Shown: positions 34,822-46,240 of the stretch, piece after piece
How positions within the stretch are numbered: the stretch's first letter is position 1
Layout: each line of letters starts with the position of its first letter
Source: Dichetophora obliterata
Lineage: Eukaryota; Arthropoda; Insecta; Diptera; Sciomyzidae
Assembly: GCA_963920525.1 (NCBI GenBank)
Contig: OY986438.1
Coordinates: 51,967,753-52,031,752, forward strand
DNA length: 64,000 nt
Direction of reading: 5' to 3'
Made by a program: the position numbers and the translations under genes
Notes under the pieces: generated by a model
The model's database searches: none
Seen by the model: only the letters and a program-made list of their open reading frames with translations
What the model was told of the DNA's origin: nothing

Positions 34822-35188
34822 TGTTTATGTGAGAAATCGATTTCGATAAATCGATTTACCATCATGACGTTAAGATGGCGCTTCACGCTGTTCGAAAATT
34901 TATTTTTTATACAAAATGAACTTTCGTTTACTTGTTTTAAGCTTATGTTATTAACTAGAAATAAGCTTTTTTTTCTTCTTAATCCATCCACCGAACTGGT
35001 AAGACGAAATAAATCCTATCCTAAAAACGCAAACTTATCCTAGTATTTTTTATTTCCGATTACGATTCTTATATCGAGAATCTCAAAGCTCGCTGAGTTT
35101 GAGATTCCCAACTTCCTATCCAAGGCTTCTTCTTGCAGAGAGTACAGCTGTCCATAACAACAATAACAACACATTTCTATCCTAAACA
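34822..35188 (+). repeat. BEL/Pao 5' LTR, left unit
   Basis: The LTR is 367 bp, TGTTTATGTG to CCTAAACA. It is one T longer in a poly-T run than the 366-bp LTRs at 43508 and 52639. Confidence 0.85.
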
Positions 35189-36692
35189 TTGGTCCATTTC
35201 GAGCCAGATCAACTACTCTAAAAGAAGAAGAGAGCAAATTCCATATTGAAGAACTTTCATCTCCACATAATCTCCAAAAAACAGGTTTGTTTGCACCATA
35301 TATTTCATATTTTAGTTCTTGATCGGTAGAGCGCGCGTTCGGTTTCTGCGAAAAAGTTCGCACCAAAACTTGTGAAAATTTAATTAATAACTAAAGTTAA
35401 ACCTAAAAGTGCGAAAATTTTAAATAAAAGAAGAGAATTTTTTCAAAAAAATGTCAGAAAAATATAAATAGACAATTCAAAATTTAAAGCTTAAGACACA
35501 GAAATTCAAAACGTGTCTATATGTGCATAACTACATATGTACATATGTACATTGTACAATATCTTACAAGTGAGTTTTTAGTTAGAGATTATAAAATCAT
35601 TTATATTCTAAAAAATATTTTATATTCAATTTTTTATGCCACTTAAGTATGTGGAATTGTTCTGCATAAGTTCTTATATACATACATATGTAGATAAAAA
35701 TTGCTAAAAACTTCCTAAAAAGAGGAATTCTTAAAAAGTGCTAAAAATTTCATATATAAAATAAAAGATTTAAAAGGTTTTAGTTGCAAAAAATAGCATA
35801 TAAAGCTATATATCAATATATAACATAAGTATATATGTGTATATGAATTTGACATTTTCAAAGTCAAATCGAAAAATCGCGCTATTTTTCCATTTACCAA
35901 GTGGTAAATTTTGCTGTTTGTATGTACCATAGAAACATATGTACATGCATTAATACATTTACATGTTACATATCTACATACGGACATACATGCGTTTTGT
36001 CTTTAAGTTCAGACACATAGCAATAAGAGAAAGTCTCCGCATTGTGCAACAAAAAAAAAAACAGTCGATGAAAGTGCAGTTCAAATTCTCTTCTGAAATC
36101 ACGCAACATTGTTGAGAACATTTAATTATACCAGTTCTGCGTTGGCAACATTTAATGTCAATATTTGGTACATCGTCTCTTTGTCAACTTCTAGATCACA
36201 GTATCAACATTGATGACAATAAAACAAACACAAAAGTTGAAACAAAATTATTTGCTCTTTGTTTATACGTTAGTAATAAATACAATAACATTCCATTTTT
36301 ATATCTATCGCAGAGAAAAAGTGAAAAGAATCAAAGAGCAAAACCATGAAATATAATTAAGTTGTGTAAGCAACAACAAGAAAGGTTTAAGCAATGAATA
36401 AAAGTAAAATATATTCATTAAAAACCAATTCGATTTCTTGAAGTTTTCAAATAAACTAAGAATTAATAAAGAACAGAAAATACAATAAATAGTATGTTAT
36501 TAAAATATCGATAATGCTTACAACGCAAGAAAACTATATAATAAAAACAAGATTTAAAATCAATTTCTAAAAATTACAAAAAATTTTCCATTTCGAATTT
36601 AATCTGTGCAACACAAATTCTTTCAGTTTTGCAAATTAAAAACTTCAGCAGTTTCATAAAATTTCTCGAGTTGGTTTTGATTTTATAGCAAT

Positions 36693-37281
36693 ACAGTACT
36701 CCCTCGTGAATTTCATCTTGGGTATTATTGTATTAATTTTTCTGTGATCGTTGTTCATCAAATTTTACAAAACCATTCATTGTGTTCAATTTATGTAGAT
36801 TACAGTTCTACCTCGAGAGTTTAGTTGGAATTTTATTTATTTCCTTTCGTGCGTGACAAATAAAACGTTTTATTTAAAACAAAAAGCATATATTTATTAA
36901 AAATAAAATAAAAAAAAAAATCTTCTGCTCGATTAAAAAGTTATAACTAAAAATTGTGTTTGAGTTTAACAAGTATTTTTTATAATTTCATAAGAGTACA
37001 GTACTCTCACGACATTTCGTATATTGGTTTAATTTCGCGAATTCTGCGTAGATGATAATCAATCTTCCAAATTAAAATTTCTGTGCTTGATTAATTAAAA
37101 AAAAAAAAAAAAAAGTTTTTTTTATAATTTTATAAGAGTACAGTACTCTCTCGACATTTTGTATATTGGTTTAATTTTGCGAATTCCGTGGCAGCTGATA
37201 AATCAATCTTCTAAAATTAAATTTCTGAGCGTGATTAATTTAAAATTTTTTTGAAATTCTTGAAAGTACAGCAATCTCTCG
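36693..37281 (+). repeat. Five spaced copies of a palindromic motif in the BEL leader, left unit
   Basis: Variants of ACAGTACTCTCTCG occur at 36693-36706, 36802-36815, 36998-37011, 37140-37153 and 37268-37281. The third and fourth are embedded in GAGTACAGTACTC, a palindrome around a central A. Most follow an AT-rich stretch such as TTTTATAAGA. Spacing is 109 to 196 bp. Confidence 0.7.
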
Positions 37282-37555
37282 TTAATTTTTTCTCGATTTG
37301 ATATCTATAAAACATAAAGATTTAAAACAAGTTAATCTTTTTTTTTACAAATACAAATTATTTCAAGGCAGTTCGCATTTATTTTTTGATATAAGTTTTT
37401 TTTTAAAAAGCGATCTATTTGGTACTTTTTCAATATTTTCAACGATTTTTCCTGTGTTTATCTCCAACTTTATTTCCATCAAATATTTCTTAATTTGATC
37501 TCCACTCGTGTCAAAAAAAAAAAATTTTTTTCGTTTCCATTCTTAAAAAATAAAG

Positions 37556-40500
37556 ATGGCTTCGCTAAATAAATTTATTTCATTAACTGATAGTCTTAGG
37601 GAGTTTGAATCAGATCTAGGCGAGTTTACTCAAGAGGATGCTACGACACATTCACTGGAAGTCCATCGAGATGAAGTAAAGATGATATGGACAAAAGTAA
37701 AGTCTTCATATGAAGCTTGTCTCGACAAATTAGATTCTGCCAAGGATTGTGAGCCTGAGGTTGAACTCGCATCCCTAAAGGCTCGCTATAAAACATCCTA
37801 TCAGACATTTGTTAGGTGTGTGGCAAAAATAGGCGAATGTATCCAGCTACTTTCGGTTGTAGAATTACCTACCATTACAACCTCTAGAAACGGTGATTTT
37901 CCAAGTCAAAACTTTCATTTACCTCCATGCGACACTGAAGTTTTTAGTGGAGATTATCTTTCCTGGCCTTCGTTTCGTGACATGTTCACAGCTATTTACG
38001 TCAACAATTCCAGATTAAGTCCAGTCGAAAAACTTTTTCATTTGAACCAAAAAACACGAGGTGAAGCTCGTGATATCGTGAAAAAGTCACCTCTAACGAA
38101 TGAAGGTTTTTCTTTGGCGTGGCAAAATCTTAAGGACCGCTTTGAGAATAAACGCATACTAGTTAATAGTCAGCTTCGCATACTATTAAGCCTTCCTTCT
38201 GTCGCTATTGAATCCGGTAACGCAATCAAGAAACTTCAGCGTGATATAAATTCTTGCATATCTGCTCTCCAATTATACGATATAAACATCTACAATTGGG
38301 ATCCAATCTTCATTTTCCTATGCTCGACTCGATTACCTGATGCTACTCTCGCACTATGGGAGCAGTCCATTAAAAATAAAACCGAAATTCCACAATGGAC
38401 TGACCTAGATTCGTTTTTGACAAATCGATATCAGACACTGGAGACAGTATCTGATATTAAATCTTCTGTTTCTCCTAAACAATCTCATCAAAAGTCTTCA
38501 AATACTAACCCTCACAATTCTCAAAGAAAAGTTAGCACTTATCACGCTAACGTGACAAATTCTTTATGCAAACTTTGTCCAGACGAACATCATACCATTC
38601 GATATTGTCCTAAGTTCCTTCAAATGAATCCAAATGATCGAATGGCTTGCGTAAAGAAATACGGTTTGTGCACTAATTGTTTTGCTAGAGCACATGCGCT
38701 GAAGGATTGTAAAAGCAACTTTAACTGCTTTACGTGCCATAAGCGACACAATACATTACTGCATCGCGATAATTTCACTTCAAAGCCTAATTCAATGCCT
38801 GTAACTTCAACTACTTCCAATTCTACTCCTGCCATGCAACGATCACATGCCATTCAAATACAGTCCACTCAAGATTCTCATAAAATTGATACTATACAAA
38901 ACTGCTTTGCCTCTAGTTCCAAGAGTGTTCTTCTCGGTACCGCTTTAGTTAACATATACCATATGGGTATCACATATCAAGCCCGAGCACTCATTGATTC
39001 TGGATCCGAAGGTACTTTCATTTCAGAAAAGTTAGCAAATATGCTTAAACTTCCTTCTCGTTTCATTCAAGCTCAGATATCAGGTTTAAATAACGCTATT
39101 TCCGCAAAATCGAAAAGGATTTGTTCATTTTCCTTAAGTTCTCCAGTAAATCCAAGCATTAGCATAGAAGTTACTGCTCTAGTTTTACCAACTCTTACTG
39201 GAAATCTCCCAACATGTTCTATAGATCCCATTATTTTTTCCAAAATTCCAAATATTCCACTGGCGGACCCTCAGTTCTATAACAGTTCGCAGATAGATAT
39301 TTTAATTGGTGGTGATATTTTTCCTTCCATCATTCTAAATGGCATTAAACACAATATATGCGATTCTCTACTTGCCCAGGAAACCATATTTGGGTGGATT
39401 TTGACCGGTCCAATAACCAATAATAAAATCCAAAGTTCTAAAACAATTGTTTCTTACTTTAATGAGATATCTCTTGATAAAGAAATATCTCGCTTTTGGG
39501 AGGTGGAGGATCTTCCCAAAAAGCAATTTTTCACGCATTCTGACCGTTTTTGTGAAGAATATTACGCACGCACTACAAAGAGAAGAGATGATGGTCGCTA
39601 TATAGTATCACTTCCGTTCAAAGAAAACTTCCCTGAAGATCACAAGCTCGGCCATTCACGCTCTATTGCTAGTGCGCAATTTCAAAGGAATGAGTCTCGT
39701 CTTTGCAAAAACCCAGAATTAAAAACCGAATAAGACAACGTCATTCAAGAATACTTACATTTAAGCCATATGGAACAAGTTCCTTTCCCAAAATCTTCGA
39801 ATTCTCCATTACATTATTACTTGCCACATCATGCTGTCATAAAACCAGAAAGTACTACTACGAAAATTCGTGTAGTCTTCAATGCATCTAATCCTTCTTC
39901 AAATGGTAAGAGCCTAAATGATATCTTACATACTGGTCCGGCATTACAAACTGACCTGACGCTCCTTCTGTTGAAATGGAGATTTTATAGATACGTTTTC
40001 AATGGCGATATCCAAAAAATGTATCGCCAAATCCTTGTGAATCCCAAGCACACTCCCTTTCAACGTATACTTTTTCGTAAATCTTGCCAAGAAGACATTC
40101 TTGATTATGAACTGAAAACAGTAACGTTTGGAGTTAATTGTGCTCCTTACTTGGCGATCCGTACGCTCCATCAATTGGCCGATGACGTAGAGAAATCTTA
40201 TCCATTAGCTAGTAGCATCTTGCGAACTTCTATGTATGTAGACGATGCACTCGCAGGAAGTCATTCTATCTCCACTGCGATCCAAGCAAGAGATCAACTT
40301 ATTGCTGCCCTTAGATCTGCAGGTTTCTCTTTGCGCAAGTGGACTTCTAATTCACGAGATATCTTAACAGGACTTGCTCCAGAACATCTCCTTTATGAGG
40401 ACTTTTTGCAATTCGATGACAGCAGTAATGCCAAAACGTTAGGCGTACGATGGAACGCTCGTTCTGACGAATTCTACTTTTCAATTTTGCCTTTGCAGTA

Positions 40501-40832
40501 CAAGTCAGAATTCACAAAACGTGAAGTTCTCTCACAGATCTCTAAGTTATTTGATCATGCAGGTTGGTTGGCACCGTGCATTGTTGTTGCAAAGATGTTA
40601 ATGCAGCAAATCTGGTTGGAGCAAATTGGTTGGGATGACAAACTACCTTCAAACTGTCTTCATTCTTGGCACTCTTTTCTAGCAAATTATCCTCAAATTA
40701 ACTGTATCCAAATTCCCAGATGGCTTTCATATACACCTGATTGTGATATAGAATTCCATGCATTCTGTGACGCATCAGAGAAGGCATACGCTGCAGCCAT
40801 CTATGTCCGTATAGATTCAAGGTCTAGTCCAA
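37556..40832 (+). pseudogene. BEL/Pao gag-pol, truncated left-unit copy with a nonsense codon
   Basis: The copy is identical in predicted sequence to the first part of the intact gag-pol at 46241, except that codon 726 is TAA (39731-39733) where the intact copy has TAC. Translation would therefore give 725 residues: gag with DUF1759-like region, CCHC knuckles and the DSG protease. After the stop the RT frame stays open through YVDD and into the RNase H start, then runs across the duplication junction into non-element DNA and stops at 40924. It has no integrase. It could still supply Gag and protease if expressed, but not transpose on its own. Confidence 0.9.
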
Positions 40833-41427
40833 ATTGTCAGAGCGCTGACAGTGAGCCGGAAAACACTGTCAGGGTGTGCAGCTTAACTGTCAGACGAAAA
40901 ACGAAAATATTGTCACACAAATGAAATGCACGCAACTGGAAAAGGGATAACTTTTAACAGATGAGCGGTAAGAATTTATTAAGACAAATTTTGCATTAAA
41001 TGGGAAAATAAAATATAAGTTTGTCCTTGTACTCAAAGGAAATTCTTTCGTATTTTGTTTAACCTGATCTGAATCGTAAAGTGTAAAGTGAATGTTTTTC
41101 ATGGTGAGCTGAAGTGATGAAGTTCTATTTGTTATATCTATGTATATTGATAAAATGCACTTTTTGTCATTTTTTTGATCGGAATACAAATCTTAAAACC
41201 TTTGCGGATTTCGCTCATATTTGATACACATATTACTTGCAGTCTAGATAAGAATGCTACGGACTTAGCTTTAACCACGCGCCTTTAAAACCAACGCCAC
41301 TCAACTATATCTACAAAATGAAATACTTTTTATCATCGGAATCTTTTGTCAATTTAATTTGAAAAAATTTTGTTATTTTGCATTCACATATCTTCAAAAT
41401 TGTAGAAAATCCTAAGCGCTGATTATA

Positions 41428-41550
41428 ATGGACGGAACGGAGTCAAGTGCCATCGTGGCGGTACGAAACGTTTCCAAACGGAGCACTATGGGGTATTTAA
41501 TACTTAAAAACGCGATTAATTCAAAACATTTCATTTTAGATAACCAATAA
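41428..41550 (+). CDS. Second copy of the exon-like short ORF
   Basis: This is the same as 32743-32865: ATG, MDGTESSAIVAVRNVSKRST, G|GTATTT donor-like site. If the island is a true exon, the gene's first exon has been duplicated and a BEL element lies in the intron just downstream of each copy. Confidence 0.25.
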   Translation: MDGTESSAIVAVRNVSKRSTMGYLILKNAINSKHFILDNQ

Positions 41551-43157
41551 AAATTAGTACCGATTGAAAGAATATAAAATTCTACGTTACTGTTTGAAAT
41601 AATAATTGAAAAAAGTTAACCATTAACGAGTAATGTACTTTCAATGTTTTTTTTACTTTTGTGTAGGTGTAGTGAGAATAAAGTGTTTTTTGATATTTTA
41701 GTCCGATTTTTTTTTTTAATAAAATAAAAAGTTAATTTTTTTTTCAACTGAGCCTTCTACTTTAGGCATTTAACTGGTTTTTTTTTAAAGTCTTATAAAA
41801 AAGTATTGGTAAATAGTTTTAATGTGTTTTTTTTAACTAAGCCTAAAAAATTCTGGTTTTTGGGTATATATAAAGGCATATAGTTGTTATCAAAGTGAAG
41901 TTAAGTTAATATAAATTATTTATTGTGAAGAGTTCGTATTGTTAAATTAAACCAAAGAAAATTTTTGCCTTTTTTGCTCTTTTTTTAAATATTATTTTTA
42001 TATGCATACATACTTAATTACAAAAAAAAAACAAAAAAAAAAATATACAATTCAAAAAGTATTCGTTATTGTTGTTTTCTTTATTTAAAACTGCAAAGGG
42101 CCTGTTTTTTAGTTATAATTAATTTTTTGGGGGTCAGTGGAGAGTAGTACATAAATATATGATATAATTAAATTTTTATGTACGTATATTGTATTTTTCT
42201 ATTCTTAATACATCTACATTGTTTTTAAAACTATATCCCTGGTATTGTATGCCTCGAACAGTGCATAGATATTTCATTCATGAACCCGAGATAATATCTG
42301 TTGCGTAATTGTCAATTACAATGAAGTTAAATTTTCAACTTTTATTAAGACACACAAAAACGCCGAGACACATAAACTTAATCTTCGGTCGTAGAATTTA
42401 GTGGCATGCTCAGTTTTCAATCATCAGGTAAAAATCTCTAGATATTCAGATTTTTGATATTTGACCTTCAAATTATACAATTTACTTTTTACTATCAACT
42501 TTTATGTCTTTCAAAAAAATCTCAAACGTGAAAATCGAGTAAGCCTTGTTGTATCAATGATTTTTTAAAAGTAAAGCAATTTTGTTTTTTTTCTCCATTT
42601 TGACCAAATTTAAATGGTGAACTTTAAAACGTTAAAACATTTATTAAAAGTTTTTAATCAAATTAATGTTTTTATTTCATAAGAATATTTAATTCTGAAA
42701 GTTGAAGCAAAGTCAGACGTGGTAACATTTTTTGGGTTCCAAATATAACTAAAATACAGCTAGAAATGTGTGTAAAAGTGACTAAATTTCCATTGCGAAT
42801 ATCTCGTGATTCTAACCTGATTGTTGAAAACTTAGTATGCCACTAAACTTTTCGACCAAAAATTAAGTTCAAGCGTCTCAGCGTTTTTGTGTGTCTTTAT
42901 GACGTCCCTAAAGTGTACCTTAAGAAGCTCAAGAATGTCGTAACACAGATTATAAAAACTTAGGAGACCATTTTTTTCGTAAATGTAGTCGTCACAAGTG
43001 CAGTGAAGACACATTCAACAGGTTTCTGATCTTTTTTGATGTCTTAATATCTGGGAAAGTGCTTCCAAAAGGAAGCTGCCAAAAAAAAGACACTTGATTT
43101 TTGAAAAGACACGAGCTTTAAAACTTCTGAAGTGTGCAATACGTGATTATGATGTCT

Positions 43158-43219
43158 TTGATGATGCTGATGATGATGATGATGGTGATAATGATGATGA
43201 TGACGATGACGATAATGCT
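43158..43219. repeat. GAT-rich trinucleotide repeat, right unit
   Basis: This is the duplicate of the GAT repeat in the left unit, with the same variants. Confidence 0.8.
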
Positions 43220-43507
43220 GCTGTTTTTGGTGATTATCTGAATCAATCAGTATGATGACTGATCTTTAATTAAAGAAATATTTTAAATTTGTATTGAATG
43301 TTCCCTTCTTTTTTCCTCTAAAGTACAAAAAAAAATCCTCTAAAGTATACTTTTTGAAATTTTTTTTTCTTTTTTGTCTTTAATTTATTAATATATAAAA
43401 AAAGAGGTTGTTATAAAATAGAGGGCTTGGCTGATTTAATCGTGTTTTTGAGTATCGAATACCACAAATTCCATCAATTCTTCTTTTCTTATTATATTAA
43501 AACATGA

Positions 43508-43873
43508 TGTTTATGTGAGAAATCGATTTCGATAAATCGATTTACCATCATGACGTTAAGATGGCGCTTCACGCTGTTCGAAAATTTATTTTTTATACAA
43601 AATGAACTTTCGTTTACTTGTTTTAAGCTTATGTTATTAACTAGAAATAAGCTTTTTTTCTTCTTAATCCATCCACCGAACTGGTAAGACGAAATAAATC
43701 CTATCCTAAAAACGCAAACTTATCCTAGTATTTTTTATTTCCGATTACGATTCTTATATCGAGAATCTCAAAGCTCGCTGAGTTTGAGATTCCCAACTTC
43801 CTATCCAAGGCTTCTTCTTGCAGAGAGTACAGCTGTCCATAACAACAATAACAACACATTTCTATCCTAAACA
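43508..43873 (+). repeat. BEL/Pao 5' LTR (complete element)
   Basis: The LTR runs from TGTTTATGTG to CCTAAACA. Near its start is the near-palindrome ATCGATTTCGATAAATCGAT, a cluster of CGATA/ATCGAT cores like those bound by DREF or BEAF-32 in Drosophila. The rest includes a purine/pyrimidine-rich middle and a CAACAATAACAACA run near the end. Confidence 0.9.
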
Positions 43874-43874
43874 T

Positions 43875-43890
43875 TGGTCCATTTCGAGCC
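43875..43890 (+). promoter_or_regulatory. Candidate tRNA primer-binding site
   Basis: TGGTCCATTTCGAGCC begins one base after the 5' LTR. TGG is the complement of a tRNA 3' CCA, as expected for a minus-strand primer site. I cannot assign the tRNA. Confidence 0.5.
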
Positions 43891-45377
43891 AGATCAACTA
43901 CTCTAAAAGAAGAAGAGAGCAAATTCCATATTGAAGAACTTTCATCTCCACATAATCTCCAAAAAACAGGTTTGTTTGCACCATATATTTCATATTTTAG
44001 TTCTTGATCGGTAGAGCGCGCGTTCGGTTTCTGCGAAAAAGTTCGCACCAAAACTTGTGAAAATTTAATTAATAACTAAAGTTAAACCTAAAAGTGCGAA
44101 AATTTTAAATAAAAGAAGAGAATTTTTTCAAAAAAATGTCAGAAAAATATAAATAGACAATTCAAAATTTAAAGCTTAAGACACAGAAATTCAAAACGTG
44201 TCTATATGTGCATAACTACATATGTACATATGTACATTGTACAATATCTTACAAGTGAGTTTTTAGTTAGAGATTATAAAATCATTTATATTCTAAAAAA
44301 TATTTTATATTCAATTTTTTATGCCACTTAAGTATGTGGAATTGTTCTGCATAAGTTCTTATATACATACATATGTAGATAAAAATTGCTAAAAACTTCC
44401 TAAAAAGAGGAATTCTTAAAAAGTGCTAAAAATTTCATATATAAAATAAAAGATTTAAAAGGTTTTAGTTGCAAAAAATAGCATATAAAGCTATATATCA
44501 ATATATAACATAAGTATATATGTGTATATGAATTTGACATTTTCAAAGTCAAATCGAAAAATCGCGCTATTTTTCCATTTACCAAGTGGTAAATTTTGCT
44601 GTTTGTATGTACCATAGAAACATATGTACATGCATTAATACATTTACATGTTACATATCTACATACGGACATACATGCGTTTTGTCTTTAAGTTCAGACA
44701 CATAGCAATAAGAGAAAGTCTCCGCATTGTGCAACAAAAAAAAAAACAGTCGATGAAAGTGCAGTTCAAATTCTCTTCTGAAATCACGCAACATTGTTGA
44801 GAACATTTAATTATACCAGTTCTGCGTTGGCAACATTTAATGTCAATATTTGGTACATCGTCTCTTTGTCAACTTCTAGATCACAGTATCAACATTGATG
44901 ACAATAAAACAAACACAAAAGTTGAAACAAAATTATTTGCTCTTTGTTTATACGTTAGTAATAAATACAATAACATTCCATTTTTATATCTATCGCAGAG
45001 AAAAAGTGAAAAGAATCAAAGAGCAAAACCATGAAATATAATTAAGTTGTGTAAGCAACAACAAGAAAGGTTTAAGCAATGAATAAAAGTAAAATATATT
45101 CATTAAAAACCAATTCGATTTCTTGAAGTTTTCAAATAAACTAAGAATTAATAAAGAACAGAAAATACAATAAATAGTATGTTATTAAAATATCGATAAT
45201 GCTTACAACGCAAGAAAACTATATAATAAAAACAAGATTTAAAATCAATTTCTAAAAATTACAAAAAATTTTCCATTTCGAATTTAATCTGTGCAACACA
45301 AATTCTTTCAGTTTTGCAAATTAAAAACTTCAGCAGTTTCATAAAATTTCTCGAGTTGGTTTTGATTTTATAGCAAT

Positions 45378-45966
45378 ACAGTACTCCCTCGTGAATTTCA
45401 TCTTGGGTATTATTGTATTAATTTTTCTGTGATCGTTGTTCATCAAATTTTACAAAACCATTCATTGTGTTCAATTTATGTAGATTACAGTTCTACCTCG
45501 AGAGTTTAGTTGGAATTTTATTTATTTCCTTTCGTGCGTGACAAATAAAACGTTTTATTTAAAACAAAAAGCATATATTTATTAAAAATAAAATAAAAAA
45601 AAAAATCTTCTGCTCGATTAAAAAGTTATAACTAAAAATTGTGTTTGAGTTTAACAAGTATTTTTTATAATTTCATAAGAGTACAGTACTCTCACGACAT
45701 TTCGTATATTGGTTTAATTTCGCGAATTCTGCGTAGATGATAATCAATCTTCCAAATTAAAATTTCTGTGCTTGATTAATTAAAAAAAAAAAAAAAAAAG
45801 TTTTTTTTATAATTTTATAAGAGTACAGTACTCTCTCGACATTTTGTATATTGGTTTAATTTTGCGAATTCCGTGGCAGCTGATAAATCAATCTTCTAAA
45901 ATTAAATTTCTGAGCGTGATTAATTTAAAATTTTTTTGAAATTCTTGAAAGTACAGCAATCTCTCG
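45378..45966 (+). repeat. Five spaced palindromic motifs in the BEL leader (complete element)
   Basis: The motif (ACAGTACTCTCTCG and variants) lies at 45378, 45487, 45683, 45825 and 45953, within 860 bp upstream of the gag ATG. The two best copies read GAGTACAGTACTC and are followed by GACATTT-GTATATTGGTTTAA, so a longer unit of about 140 bp is tandemly repeated there. Confidence 0.7.
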
Positions 45967-46240
45967 TTAATTTTTTCTCGATTTGATATCTATAAAACAT
46001 AAAGATTTAAAACAAGTTAATCTTTTTTTTTACAAATACAAATTATTTCAAGGCAGTTCGCATTTATTTTTTGATATAAGTTTTTTTTTAAAAAGCGATC
46101 TATTTGGTACTTTTTCAATATTTTCAACGATTTTTCCTGTGTTTATCTCCAACTTTATTTCCATCAAATATTTCTTAATTTGATCTCCACTCGTGTCAAA
46201 AAAAAAAAATTTTTTTCGTTTCCATTCTTAAAAAATAAAG

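Larger units (their letters stand above)
32148..40832 (+). repeat. 8,685-bp tandem duplication, left unit
   Basis: This unit and 40833-49517 have the same length and align base for base, except for scattered substitutions (for example 32279 C against 40964 A) and two compensating homopolymer differences. The unit contains about 2.67 kb of flanking DNA, the BEL 5' LTR, leader, gag, and pol up to the start of the RNase H region. It begins at a small palindrome TGTCAGAGCGCTGACA. The junction at 40832/40833 is blunt, with no clear microhomology. Confidence 0.9.
34822..40832 (+). mobile_element. BEL/Pao retrotransposon, 3'-truncated copy
   Basis: This starts with the same 5' LTR as the full element, preceded by the same CATGA, and continues through leader, gag and pol until the duplication junction at 40832. 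It lacks the integrase, third ORF and 3' LTR. Because the flank upstream of the LTR is duplicated too, it is part of the tandem duplication and not an independent insertion. Confidence 0.9.

Noticed and set aside
35040..35366. Antisense ORFs within the BEL leader (for example 108 codons) as genes
   Set aside because: They lie in an LTR/leader, recur identically only because of the tandem duplication, and show no domain.
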